Part shown: in pieces, positions 43,059 through 53,664 of the stretch | How the letters are laid out: the number at the start of each line of letters is the position of its first letter | Position numbering within the stretch: position 1 is the first letter of the stretch | NCBI GenBank assembly: GCA_946902985.2 | Contig: OX336389.2 | Span: forward strand, 343,640,444 to 343,704,443 | Source: Meconema thalassinum | Taxonomy: Eukaryota; Arthropoda; Insecta; Orthoptera; Tettigoniidae | Reading direction: 5' to 3' | DNA length: 64,000 nt | The notes under the pieces: model-generated | Database searches by the model: none | What the model saw: the letters and a program-made list of their open reading frames with translations, nothing else | What the model was told of the DNA's origin: nothing | Translations under genes and position numbers: made by a program

Positions 43059-44024
43059 TCACATGCCTGCCTTGCTGTTATAGAACTTCATGGAGGCGGC
43101 CAGAATTTCTTCTTTGATGGTTTTGATTTGTGGATTCTCCCTGATGGCGTTAGTGGTGATTCTTAGCAGTTCGTTTTGCTGGACCTGAATGCGGTGAATG
43201 TAGCAGTCGCGTGCTACTCCCCATGCGGGGGCTACGTACATTATTATGGACCTGATAAGCATCTTGAATAATGGGGTCTTATTGTACGTGGACATTGCTG
43301 AGTTTCTTGCTATGAGCGGATCGATTGCTGCGTAAGCCTTCCTTGCTTTTGCGATGATGTGGTCTATATGGGCTCTGAATTTCAGCAGCTGGTCAAGAAG
43401 TTTCCAAGGTACTTTCCTTCTTTGGCCCAGTTTACTGCTGTGCCGTTAATCTTTATCTTGATAGTGGACTTATGGTTCGATCGCACGGTGTGCATGACTG
43501 CTACTGTCTTTGTGGCGTTTACTTGAATGTGCCACTTGGCGAACCAGGATTGGATTTTGTTAATGGCTGTTTGGATTTTTGCTATTGCAATGTCTGGCTT
43601 GAAGGAGTCAGAGGTTATGACTGTGTCATCGGCATATAATGCGAGCTCGGTTCCTTCGGTCTTCGGTATATCATGGATATATAGCAGGTAGAGCACAGGC
43701 CCCATGATGCTGCCCTGCGGGACTCCTGCTTTTATGGTCTTCTGCTCTGAATTACTCCCGTTTACGCTAACGAAGAATTTTCTGTCTTGTAGGTAGTTAT
43801 GTAGCAGTCTCCAGTAGTTGAGATCGATGATTAGCCGGCGGAGTTATAGTAGTAGCCCCGCCGTACAGACTATCGAATGACTGTGCTATGTCTAGGTATA
43901 CTACTGGCCTTGCGCGGTGGTGGTTTAGTGACTTGGTGATTTTATTGATGATTCTGATGAGCTGCTGGGTTGCGGTGTGTTCCGGGGAACTTCCTGTGGG
44001 ACAAGGTCTCTTATATGTGGGCAA
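43059..44024 (-). pseudogene. jockey-clade LINE reverse transcriptase fragment
   Basis: Blocks in order from the right: TATQQLIRIINKITKSLNHH then RARPVVYLDIAQSFDSLYGG (RT motif with the first catalytic Asp), a broken stretch, GPVLYLLYIHDIP, then ELALYADDTVITSD (YADD box) and KYLGNFL. The thumb region follows: MLIRSIIMYVAPAWGVARDC then QQNELLRITTNAIRENPQ. Frameshifts near 43795 and stops near 43385 and 43300 separate the parts. The order and motifs fit jockey-type non-LTR ORF2; the endonuclease half is absent by 5' truncation. Confidence 0.85.
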
Positions 44025-44384
44025 TTCCCTTCTCGCATTCCTAAGTTACTGTGCACGTCGTACAAATGTGACAGTGTATGGCCAATCTCCCTAATGTAGT
44101 GTATATTATTGTATTCAGGAAATTCTTCAACCATTAAAGACCTGGTTTCATCCTCGTCATGCATACGCTAAAAAGTCATATAAGCGCTGCCCGGTCTAAT
44201 GAGAATGTCCCGGCACCTTTAATACTGCCGTTAATACCCGCCCTGATTTGTTAAAGAAAAAGGATACATGTACAGTACATCCTGAACCAGTAACATGTTT
44301 CACTTATTAATCCCTTATCTAGCTTGGCTACATCCTTATGTTGTGTCATGTTTCCGACGGGGTGTATTTTCTAGTAGAGTGAAG

Positions 44385-44628
44385 AGGGGTAATTACATCG
44401 GGCAGAGTGGGAGAAGAATGGATACACGATACAATGAACACAGAAATGCGATTAAATACGGGACACACTCGGCCGTATGCGAACACATGTGTGAAGCGGG
44501 ACACAGTTTCACTACGGTACCGTAATATTGAAACTGACTTAATTCATCACGAACCGAAAGGTAGAGCTCTTGACATTAAGGAAGCAATCGAGATACACTT
44601 AGCTAACATAAACAACCCAATAATGTAA
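44385..44628 (+). pseudogene. Penelope GIY-YIG endonuclease, C-terminal remnant
   Basis: RGNYIGQSGRRMDTRYNEHR then NAIKYGTHSAVCEHMCEAGH carries the YIG box, the R/xxEH segment and the H-containing end of the Penelope GIY-YIG domain (C...YVGQTGR...R..EH). A frame break near 44515 leads to RNIETDLIHHEPKGRALDIK then EAIEIHLANINN, the family's C-terminal KE.IEI.L block. The first residues (FSSRVKR) come from LTR sequence, so the domain is fused directly to the LTR. The reverse transcriptase is gone. Confidence 0.85.
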
Positions 44629-45336
44629 ACGAACACACATTCATGGAGAGTTCACCCCTTTTCACTCTACTAGAAAACACATCTAGCCAAGCTAGATAAG
44701 GGATTAATAAGGGAAACTTGTTACTGGTTCAGGATGTACGATGTATCTTTTTCTTTAATAACCTAAGGCCTGTATTAACGGCAGTATTAAATGTGTCGGG
44801 ACATTCTCATTAGACCGGCAGCGCTTATATGACTTTCTAGCTTATGCGTGGCGAGGATGAAACCAGATCTTTAATAGTTGAAGATTTTCCTAAATACAGT
44901 ACCATCACCACATTAGGGAAACTAGACTTGGCCATACACTGTCACATTTGTACGACGTACACAGAATCTTAGGAATGCGAGAAGGGAATTGCCCAGGTAT
45001 ATAAGAGACCTTGATCCACAGGAAGTTCCCCCAGTTGATAGTAGATAGTGACCAAGATAAGTGCTCTCACCAAGAGAGCGCAATACACCATCAGATAAGT
45101 AGCCGGTACAGTACAACCTGCATTGACCATTTAACTACAATCACTTATTCACTCCAAACAAGCAAATTTGGAGGTCTATCACCAGTTCCAGTATTTTAAC
45201 AAAACATCACATAGACCACAACTAACAAATATTGACGAGTTGAATTATCTCAACTCATACTGCAACTAAATAAGTGTACATATTGTAAATATTTTCACCC
45301 ATTCTTTCTGACATAAATTTTAGGGCCTATGTGTAA

Positions 45337-45378
45337 TGGATCTGATGATGATCGCTTGACGATCGAAGCTGGTCATCT
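45337..45378 (+). ncRNA. Hammerhead-like motif in the right LTR, core mutated
   Basis: TGGAT-CTGATGA-TGATCG-CTTGA-CGATC-GAAG-CTGGTC-ATCT. Stem II is intact (GATCG/CGATC), but the GAAA core reads GAAG and stem I is weakened (ATCT for ATCC). Probably inactive. Confidence 0.7.
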
Positions 45379-45544
45379 TAGTGTATTTATTGATCTCATG
45401 TTTTTTTTTTTCAGGATTACGGAATAACTCATCTCTTTTACGAATAATTCGTGTTGACCGACTGAAAAGCATCAAACTTTTGTTTACTAAGGCAACACTG
45501 TAAATGACTTCAAACACCATAATGAAGAAATTACACATGAAGAC

Positions 45545-46460
45545 AACCCTGTCTGTCTGTCTGTCTGTCAGGTAGTCAGCCTGGAGGCTGGTTGGATCCT
45601 TTAATACCCAGTACCGTCGTGGGTTACGTGGATATAAACCTACAATAACCCAAGTGAGCACTATAATGAAGTGTACTCGGCAAGGCGTGGAGTGAGGTAG
45701 CTTGCCATTGCTTTCCTCACTGAATCAGTGGAGCAACACTGACCCTATGAGTAGAACTTTTCACAGCATCCACAGGCACTGTCTGTGCCCCAAATGCCAT
45801 TGTTTAGCACCACTCACATCTCAGTAGCTTCTATATGATCACAACCATGAATAGACTGCCTGCGATATCGGTGAAAAGCCTCATCTTACTCTAGCCTGTG
45901 TCAAGAGACAAGTGCAGAAATATTGCATTCATCAAGATATGGTAAACGGACGGCGAAGGCAGCTCTATAGTTTCAAAATGTCTCAAACTTGCATGTTGAC
46001 CACGAGGAAGAAACGAAGAAAACGACCGGAACATCTTTGAGAGGAAAGAGAGTGAAAGAAATGTGTTTGCGTGGAGTTCTAAGAGACCAGTTCTTGGTGC
46101 AGTGGCTATTCTTGGCTGTCACTTTACTACACATCCAGGCGTACCTAAAGCCCCTAAAGGAAAGAACAACACAACAACTACATACCCTGCGACTACTTAC
46201 AATAAAGATATACGAAGAGCACAAAAATGCAAGTAAGGAATTGTTTGGGTGAAGAAACGAACGTAAAATATAACTGTAATTCGTTATTTCACTTGTGACT
46301 CTACATGTATAGCATTATGACATAATGCTTTAACATCATACGTGGCCAACGAATAGCTATACATTTCTCGCGACGTAACTTCGCTGCCAGATAAAGATTG
46401 TACACGAAGGATTTTAATTTACGGAACGAAAGGAAAGAATACAATTACGTATCAGTGCGC
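45545..46460. other. No recognisable gene
   Basis: Short (CTGT)n at 45551-45570. An 87-codon frame at 45989-46252 and its minus-strand counterpart show no recognisable features. Confidence 0.45.
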
Positions 46461-46464
46461 GTAC

Positions 46465-46640
46465 TAAGGTGTGAGTGAGGTCATGGTGCCAGGTTACGTT
46501 GGGACTTGGAAGATGAATGGGTTCGAACCCTACCGTCGGCCTTGGGATGGTTCTCTGTAGTTTTTCATCTTCAACTCCATGTAAATACCAGGAGAGTTCC
46601 TTGTAACAGGCCACAGTCATTTGCATCCAATGCCTTGTCC
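46465..46640 (+). mobile_element. SINE S-E-like fragment, diverged
   Basis: GATGAATGGGTTCGAACCCT then ACCGTCGGCCTTGGGATGG, ATCTTCAACTCCATGTAAAT and GTAACAGGCCACAGTC follow S-E order in plus sense. Confidence 0.6.
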
Positions 46641-46644
46641 AGTT

Positions 46645-47270
46645 TCATCCATCTTCAGTCATTTATATCTTAATACCTCCTTCATGAAATTGGCGTCATA
46701 ATGGGCATCTGTTCGTAAAAGGGATCCGTTAATTAAAACCTCAACTTCGACCCCGTAGAGACAGGTATGATAAGGGTGGAAACATACACTCAAATATTCA
46801 AGCAACTCAAGTCCATAGTCTTCCGTAAATTGACCCCTGAAAATCAATAGAATTAGTGTGCCAGAGTTGGCAACATCGTCACGAGAGAGGAAAATAATAT
46901 TCGTGGCATCGCTCGAAAATGGTACGTATCGGCGCATTTGGAAGAGACATGTGCATAGTGGAGGCTGTATGGAGATCTGGGTCGCTCTTTGTGCTCATCG
47001 TGAAGCAGTCGAGCGTATTACGTCACAGATACAACATTCACGAAGAAGCAGATAATGGAATCTTGGTTGAGAATTGCCTGACTGCACGGTTGGATTTGAA
47101 CCTACTATAGGAATTTCCGCTCTGAGATAAAGGAACGCCGAGATGGGATGCATCGATTGACATGCTGTTTTGTAACCAGCTGGAAAACATTATGGGGGGG
47201 GGCTCAGTTCTTGTCTGAAATGAATGATTGTGCAGTGCAGGCAAGGGTGTTGTTTAGATGCGGTCAAATA
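46645..47270. other. No recognisable gene
   Basis: A 92-codon minus-strand frame (46659-46937) has no recognisable motif. Confidence 0.4.
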
Positions 47271-47281
47271 ATATTAATAAT

Positions 47282-47629
47282 AATAATGTATGTCTTCCCC
47301 GTATTATTCCCGTTTCCAACGGGTTTGGGGATGAGATGCGATGAAAGTCTGTGGCGAATGCCGGATGCCCTTCCTGACGCCAACCTGAGGAGAGAAGTTA
47401 ATGAGAGATGAAATGAACGAAGGTGAATGAAACTGGGCTAGGAAGTGGAAGGAAGCGGCCGTGGCCAATCAGAAGGTACCCAGCATTTGACTGGAGTTGA
47501 AAATGGGGAAACCCGTGGAAACCCATTTCAAGGACGGCCGACGCTGGGGCTTGAACCCACGTCTACCGAGTCCACAGAGAGCTTGGCCCCATGGCCTGGC
47601 GCTGCGCGGTAGCGAGCGTGAACGCTGTC

Positions 47630-47640
<11 letters not shown>
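47282..47640 (-). mobile_element. SINE S-E with (AAT)n tract
   Basis: Plus sense GTATGTCTTCCCCGTATTAT, ATGCCGGATGCCCTTCCTGA, AGGAAGCGGCCGTGGCCAAT and reversed head GGGGCTTGAACCCACGTC, ending GCTGTCGGTAATAATAATAA. Confidence 0.85.

Positions 47641-47668
<28 letters not shown>
47634..47668. repeat. (AAT)n microsatellite
   Basis: Eleven or so AAT units between an S-E copy and an S-H copy, so it is probably the tail of one of them. Confidence 0.9.
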
Positions 47669-47669
<1 letters not shown>

Positions 47670-47840
47670 GCCCTTTAAACTGTTGCGGTGTCAAGGACGC
47701 CGGGTTATTGAAACATTGCCCCGAAGGAGATCTCAGTGAATCGACTGACATGGGTCTCTCGCATTCAAGCGCGCTCTGATCTCGCAACCTTTGGCACAGT
47801 TGGTGAAAGCCTTACCAACTCCGCCACACAGCTGGACGGA
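47669..47840 (-). mobile_element. SINE S-H, reverse orientation
   Basis: Plus sense GTGTCAAGGACGCCGGGTTA, TTGCCCCGAAGGAGATCTCA, TGGGTCTCTCGCATTCAAGC, GATCTCGCAACCTTTGGCAC and CCACACAGC are the reverse of the 29437 family, diverged. Confidence 0.65.
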
Positions 47841-47879
47841 AAATAATTCAAAGATTTAAAGAAATACACTCCTTACAAA

Positions 47880-48269
47880 ATGTTTGGATGTCAAGAAAAT
47901 AGCAATGGACACCGATTGGGCGCACTATTTGCGAAATTGAAATTAGTCGTTAATGATGGCGTGAACACTTCCGACACTCACTCAGACCTCTTCGGCAATG
48001 GCTGCTATAACACGCCGGTCTTGCATAATGAGGGTATCCATCTGCTGGACAATGCCATCGGTAATGCGGTGTAGCACTCCAGACCGTGCATCATAGGCCA
48101 ACGACATCCGTCCTTCCCTGAATCGCTTATGCCATGCCTTTACCCTTGCCGTAGACAGGCAGTGCTCTCCGTACACTTGTGCCATTCTTCGATGAATTTC
48201 CGTTCCCCGCACTCCATCCGCTGACAGGAAACGCACCACACCCCTTTGTTCTTCTTTCGAAGCCTCCAT
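47880..48269 (-). pseudogene. mariner transposase N-terminal fragment
   Basis: MEASKEEQRGVVRFLSADGV then RGTEIHRRMAQVYGEHCLST and ARVKAWHKRFREGRMSLAYD is the HTH_48-type N-terminal DNA-binding domain of mariner (EQRxVVRFLxAEGVKGSEIHRRL...RVxEWxxRFRxGRxSLxDDxRxG). It goes on RRVIAAIAEEV, then in a broken frame VSVGSVHAIINDN. The catalytic domain is absent. The family differs from the 15509-19016 mariner, which lacks this region. Confidence 0.85.
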
Positions 48270-48454
48270 GTCATTGGTCGATGCGTGTGCTTGCTCGCTC
48301 TGTCGTCACGTGGGTGTGCGCCCCTGTCCCTCTTGTGGCGAGTTTGGTACCTCAGCGCTCTCATAGGGACCGCACAGTAGTCCCCAGGCCAGGGTATTAT
48401 GATCCGTTTAGCGGTTTTCATTTTATGGCCTCCGGCTCGTTTCTTTTTGAATGG

Positions 48455-48585
48455 TCCTCATAGGTTGACATCCGTGTTTTCCCATTTTCAGTTCCAGGCA
48501 AATGTCAAAACGGCACCTTCTGATTTAGCCCACGACCACTTCCTTCCAATTCTTCGCCGTATCTCTCGTTGGTCACTCTAAAATT
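48455..48585 (+). repeat. SINE S-E-like body fragment
   Basis: GTGTTTTCCCATTTTCAGTT then CCAGGCAAATGTCAAAACGG, AGCCCACGACCACTTCCTTC. No head. Confidence 0.5.
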
Positions 48586-48960
48586 ATAGAAATTGAAAAG
48601 CAAGAACGGAAAATTCTCCGGAAGATTTATGGCCCCACGAGAGAAAATGGAATATGGTTTAAGAGGAAAACATCGGGCCTCTATTCCTTAACTGATCTGT
48701 TCACTGATGCCGTAGGCAAGAGACGTCTGAAATTCTATGGCCATATCATAGAATGGACAGCGACGGACTAATCACACTATTATTAGTAATCAATTGAAAG
48801 AAGGTCAAAATATACTAGCTAGAAGAAACTAATGCGGACCTCCAAGAAATAAATATCACAGACGGCATAGTAGAAAATCGTGGAACCTTTAGCACAATAA
48901 TACGCAAGCACAATTTCATGGAGAAACCTAAAAAGAAAACTGGTAGGAAGTGGTCCACAG

Positions 48961-50591
48961 CAGTGGCGGCCGACATACTGTTAGGCTGGGAGGGCGGTCA
49001 CAGTATTTTTCCCGCTCCTTTTTATAAGTCGACAGAGGAAAAAAAGAGTACCGGTAGGCCTAGAATCAAGTTACTTTTATGACAAAAATAAAATAAAATA
49101 TAGCTACTCGATATTCTTGATGTCAGATCCTAAAGCTGCCCTCAACACTTGTTTTTAATCATTTGGTACCAGTATTACAACAATGATTTCATAGGGTAAC
49201 AACACTGAGAACCTGATGTGAAAATTACTCTCAAGAGAAAGTTTTCCGCTACCGTTTTTAAAAAAGCGTCCACAGAATTAATTTTGAAACGCAGAAATAC
49301 TTAATCACACAGACGTAAGCATAAAAAGACAATCAAGCCTTTAGGAGTTTCATCTCTAGAGCACAGCCGTAACAAGAATTAAAAATTATTAGTGTTATTA
49401 TTATTACTATTATAGAGACATCACGATAATATCACTTTCGGCACAAGCACTTCCAAACCACAGTCGCACCGGTAAATTTAAAAGAAAACACTTCTTAATG
49501 ATTTACAGATTAATTATCAACAACAGAGAGATTACAACTGCTGAATATTACCACCGCACTCAAGACTCTTCAGCACGAAAGCGAAATAGCTCACTGGTGC
49601 CAACCTCTTCACTAACCACAGCATGCTAGCCAGAGGTCGGTGTTATATTTCACCATTGCAATATGAATCGAGATTCCTGTTCTCAGCCTGCTTCCAGTCT
49701 CCGACCGGGTCAGGAATGGAATGAATGAAGTCCCCATCTAGCGGCTAGGATAGGAACTGTGCCGGCTGCCGAAGCCTGTCGCACTCCTCTGGGGCAATGA
49801 TTAAATGAATGACAAATGAAATGATAGTGGAGAGTGTTGCTGGAATGAAATGTTGACAGGGAAAACCGGAGTACCCGGAGAAAAACCTGTCTGCCTCCAT
49901 TTTGTCCAGCACAGATCTCACCTGGAGTGACCGGGATTTGAGCCACGGACCCAGTGGTGAGAAGCCGGCGTGCTGCCGCCTATGCCACGGAGGCTTGCAA
50001 GATGCTACACTTAAATATAATTATATATTTTTTGTCTTCAAATATAAACAAAGGCCATACTGCTTATGGATTATTGTTATTTAAATTTAATTTGTATTAT
50101 ATGCTACCATGGAGATTTGATTTATTCATTCATTTACTTTATTTGCTTATGGGGTGATTCCCCGGCTGGGCGCATGCTCTTAGAGTAGCGAGGGGAGATG
50201 ACATAAATACCGAGCTATTCGGACTCAGCCCGGCTTAAAGACAACTGCCCGCACACCGCGTCCACAGATTACCCCTCTGGCAGCCCACAAGCACGCCAGT
50301 CTCCGTACTCCCCTTACGTCTCAATCCCCTCGCCCGGGCACAATCTTAGGGCGGAAAGCCTAGAGCCCTAGAGTCCGTAACTCCATATTGACCAGTGAGC
50401 TGCGCGCTGAGCGTGATACCACCAAACACGGTCTTCCTGATTGATAGAGCTACAGTTTTACATTGACATGTAATTTTCTTAGCATCAATCGAGTTCAATT
50501 TTTGACTTAAAGTATCAAGAGAGAATGAAAATCCCTTTTCGTTCTCTAGGAAGGACACCGTCCTGGAGTCTTTATGGGCCAGCCGCTACTG
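48961..50591. mobile_element. hAT-type non-autonomous element with 8-bp TSD
   Basis: Left end CAGTGGCGGCCGACATACTG; right end in reverse CAGTAGCGGCTGGCCCATAA. GTCCACAG flanks at 48953-48960 and 50592-50599. The TIR start matches that of 22658-26412 (CAGTRGCGGC), so the two belong to one group. 1631 bp, no transposase seen, contains a SINE S-G. Confidence 0.87.
49680..49996 (-). mobile_element. SINE S-G, second copy
   Basis: Plus sense CAGCCTGCTTCCAGTCTCCG, CTAGCGGCTAGGATAGGAAC, CACTCCTCTGGGGCAATGAT, CCCGGAGAAAAACCTGTCTG and CACGGAGGCTTGC match the 28767 copy. Confidence 0.87.
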
Positions 50592-50724
50592 GTCCACAGA
50601 ACGCAAGATGCAACACAGTACACCCATGAAGAGATTTTGGGAGGATAAGAAGGCGAAAACCATCAGGTCAACTAACAAGTTCAAACGCGCTCTTTGAATG
50701 GGCATAACGAAGAAGAAGTATGTG

Positions 50725-52110
50725 GGGTAGATATAGCCTACGTGTGGTAAAGTGGCCAATAGCACGTTTCCCATGACAAGGCGCCTGTATATAGGTTCCT
50801 ACTGGCCAAACATCGAACCTGTGGGGTGGGCTGTACCCCACTTTGCACCCATGCTACTTTTGCCTTTCTCCAAAGGGAATACGGTACAGTACTTTGAAAT
50901 TGGTTGTACTTTGGTGTTTAAAAAAATATTCACGGTGAGGATATAGATCGCAAGGAAAAAATCTGTGATGGTATTTGTGAGGTTAAATACTCTCTTGAAA
51001 CTTGGAGTATCTCATGTGGATGCGCGTGCCGAGATCTCATATCCTCTCCAACCAAGAGCACTGCTGGAACCTCCTCCACCCAGCAACATACAGTATGAAC
51101 TGCGAGAAGACATACGGTGAACGCTGTGGGAAGTGGCTGTAGTAGTGCTACCGTGAGAGCTCAGTGCGTGCATCCACATGGGCTGCAAGTGCGTATCTAG
51201 GAATGATCTAGGAAATTTGGGGATGGAATACCATCAGAGATGTTTCCTTGCGATCTGACCATTTTTCATACAAAGTGGAAAGTTCACGTTTGCGATATTC
51301 CCTTTTAGGTTTTCAACCTGGTGCTTGCGAGCACAAGCCCCTGAGATCCATTCTTCAATTAACATTTTGTTGCTCGAACGGGAATAATAGTGTTTTCAAT
51401 ACGTGTTTTGACAGAAATTTTATCATTTTATGAGATAGTATTTTTAATCTATAGTAAAAATAATTGAACATCCCTGTTTTATGAGTAACACGATAGATGC
51501 TGATTTTACTCGACTGTCCACACGTAAATGTATCTTGTCTGCATGAGCCATACAAGAAATTGCAGCATGCTTGGTGAGCGGTGAATCCCTAGCTATTTCA
51601 GCACTTCAGAGGGAGAGCGAGCGAGAGAGAGAGACAAGAGAAGGAAAGACAGGCTCTTCTCGATTTAATGGTGCTGGGTACTTGGTATGGCATGAAGGTG
51701 GTGCTCACAGTCTCAAAATGGCTGAGAACGCCTGGATTAGCAGTAATGTGCAATGGGTGGAAGAATACACCGTCCCGTGCTCCGAAATCCTTTTACTGGC
51801 CATATCTCTCATTTTCCATTAAGCTTTAGAAAGCAAACCTTTAGCAGATTTCCAATCTTTCCGGGTCTCTCGTCCGTGTGTTATACTTTGTTCTTGAGCT
51901 AGTAAATGGATTTGTTGCTTCAGATATTCCTTGGCATGCCCCAGTAATTCTTTACAAAGGTGGTCTAGGAGTGGAGCCACTCGGCAGACGGGCGTAAAGA
52001 GTGGATAGACTTCGCTTCCCTGTGAAGAATATTAAATTATATTTGGGGTGATTATTGCCATGTGTTCATGTTACACTCTTCTAAATGTAAGTAAACAGTA
52101 AATTATTATG
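50725..52110. other. No recognisable gene
   Basis: Short frames only. A GAGAGAGAGA tract lies at 51609-51635; the 83-codon frame crossing it (51571-51822) has no recognisable features. Confidence 0.45.
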
Positions 52111-52111
52111 T

Positions 52112-52430
52112 CAAAAGTTTGGTGCTTTTCAGTCGGTCAACACGAATATACCCAAACGAGTTGGGTTATACCCTAATCCTGAAAAAAAAAATACATGAGA
52201 TTAATAAATTCAATAGGATGACCAGTTTTGATTGTCAAGCGATCATCATCAGATCCATTACACTTAGGCTATAAAATCTATGTTTGAAAATACGGGTGAA
52301 AATATTTACAATTTTTTTTTTGGTCGTGTAGCCTCCTGAGAGGCAATATGTACAATATGTACACTTATTTAGTTGCAGTATTGGTCATGCAACTTGTCGG
52401 TATATGTTAGTTGTAATCTATATGACGTTT
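52112..52430 (-). repeat. Penelope-type LTR fragment, with a SINE scrap
   Basis: TTGGTGCTTTTCAGTCGGTC then AACACGAATATACCC, GGATGACCAGTTTTGATTG, GGGTGAAAATATTTACAATT and GTACACTTATTTAGTTGCAG match 40600-40810 in the same orientation. At about 52311-52345 it is interrupted by TTTGGTCGTGTAGCCTCCTG, the end of an S-E SINE. Confidence 0.8.
52214..52257 (-). ncRNA. Hammerhead-like motif, doubly mutated
   Basis: Minus strand TGGAT-CTGATGA-TGATCG-CTTGA-CAATC-AAAA-CTGGTC-ATCC. Stem II has lost one pair (CGATC to CAATC) and the GAAA core is AAAA. Stem I is intact. Probably inactive. Confidence 0.7.
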
Positions 52431-52499
52431 TGTGAAATGCAATTATTAATGGTTAATTATTATGAATATGTACTTATCTACCGGAATTATTTATACGGT

Positions 52500-52650
52500 A
52501 AGGGCGATGGCTGCTTACCTCCTAAACGGACTGGGCTCGATTCCCTATTAATGCATGTGGGATTTTCGAAGTCAGGATGTTCAGATTCTACGTAAAATGG
52601 GAGGCTCATGATCACGAGATTAACAGTCGTGTGAGCCTACAACTAGCCTT
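52500..52650 (+). mobile_element. SINE S-A, diverged
   Basis: GGGCGATGGCTGCTTACCTC, GGGCTCGATTCCCTATTAAT, GCATGTGGGATTTTCGAAGT, GGCTCATGATCACG and TAACAGTCGTGTGAGCC follow S-A order. Confidence 0.7.
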
Positions 52651-53225
52651 TTGGTATACGATAACAACTTTAGAATTACCCTGTACAAGCTCTTGATGAG
52701 TAGGTTTGGTTCGCTGTGTCTGTCGTTCTGAGCAAATGCACATGTGGTGTTAGAAGTTCCTCTTGTCACACCATATGGATGTGTGTGCGCAGCACACATG
52801 AGGCATTCGTGAAGCCACTGATAAAGAAAACGCTGAAATGACTGTCCAGTGTGCATATGTTAGCATAATGTTAAGGGAAGCACAAGTATGCTGGCGTATA
52901 GAAACTACAATAAACATTAATGAAATGATTAATGTATTGGGTGACCGGCTCCACAGCCTCAGGTACAAAAACTGAATGCTGCTTGTGGGCACACATCCGT
53001 ATAGTGTTGACAAGAGGAACTAACCCATCATAGACTGAGAGAGCACCTGTTTCATGGCCACAATTTTTCAAACTCCAAGTAGGAAAATGAGGTTTTCCGT
53101 AACCATATATCCGCGTATTTGAAAATAGTGTTATCATTATTCGAATATTTATAACTATCATTTTTTGCCGTTGTGACATTTGATTGTTTTCGAATAATTA
53201 GTGATTAGGACTGCGGGTTGCTCCT

Positions 53226-53262
53226 TTCTTTCCCTCTTTCTTTCTTTCTTTCTCTCTCTCTT
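53226..53262. repeat. (CTTT/CT)n microsatellite
   Basis: TTTCTTTCTTTCTTTCTCTC tract just before an S-B SINE. Confidence 0.9.
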
Positions 53263-53264
53263 GA

Positions 53265-53660
53265 CCACATCGTGGTGTAGTGGCTAGCAATCTTGGCTGT
53301 CGCCCCGAAGGACCGGGTTTGATTTCCGGCTCTGCCAAGAAATTTCAATTCTGGTCTGAGGACTGGAACGGGGTACACTCAACCTCGTGAGACAAAACTG
53401 AGAAGAGGAGGGTTTGTTTCCCATTGCAGCCATCTATGAAATGTTTTTCCGTGGTTTCCCGCTTCTACTCCAGGCAAATGCCGGGATGGGTCCTAACGTA
53501 AAGCCACGGCTGCCTCCTTCCCAGTCCTCATCTGAATTGTGAATACACGCGCTAATACAGCCATCACAGTAACACAGGTTATCAGATAAAATTTCACACA
53601 CATAAGTTATGCACGGGGCTACATGATCACGATGTCGCAAAGCCCCTAAAATCAATCAAC
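53265..53660 (+). mobile_element. SINE S-B, nearly complete
   Basis: TCGTGGTGTAGTGGCTAGCA head, GACCGGGTTTGATTTCCGG B-box, CTGGTCTGAGGACTGGAACG, CACTCAACCTCGTGAGAC, CCAGGCAAATGCCGGGATGG, GGGGCTACATGATCACGATG and CGCAAAGCCCCTAAAATCAA. Reference copy for the family in this window. Confidence 0.9.
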
Positions 53661-53664
53661 AGTA

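Larger units (their letters stand above)
41060..43983 (-). mobile_element. jockey-like LINE inserted in the PLE, split by Tc1
   Basis: A 12-bp duplication GGGGAAGTTCCT (41048-41059) / GGGGAACTTCCT (43984-43995, one mismatch) marks the insertion. Coding runs leftward with the 5' side missing, so this is a 5'-truncated copy. Its 3' end at the left holds repeated AACTC (GAGTT on the coding strand). A 17-G run sits at 41165-41181. The intact Tc1 at 41383-42847 interrupts its 3' region. Confidence 0.78.
40596..45500 (+). mobile_element. Penelope-like element with inverted LTRs, split by a LINE
   Basis: A long inverted repeat frames the element. The left arm is 40596-41059 plus 43984-44390; the right arm is about 44640-45500. 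Matched pairs include CAATATTTGTTAGTTGTGGT (40844) with its reverse at 45215, and TTAATCCCTTATCTAGCTTG (44309) with its reverse at 44688. The core between them encodes a GIY-YIG endonuclease end. Inverted or tandem LTRs plus a GIY-YIG domain are typical of Penelope-like elements. The reverse transcriptase part is missing, so this is a defective copy. Confidence 0.8.
48586..50720 (+). pseudogene. LINE C-terminal relic, split by a hAT
   Basis: Left part: EKQERKILRKIYGPTRENGI then WFKRKTSGLYSLTDLFTDAV and GKRRLKFYGHI, the LRxIYGP...RRLxxxGHxxRM tail of non-LTR ORFs. Stops follow, then KKTGRKWST at 48930-48960. After the hAT (48961-50591) the reading continues ERKMQHSTPMKRFWEDKKAK, which completes the WSxERKxQHSERMKxFWExxK ending. 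The LINE was therefore present before the hAT landed. The RT region is absent. Confidence 0.78.
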
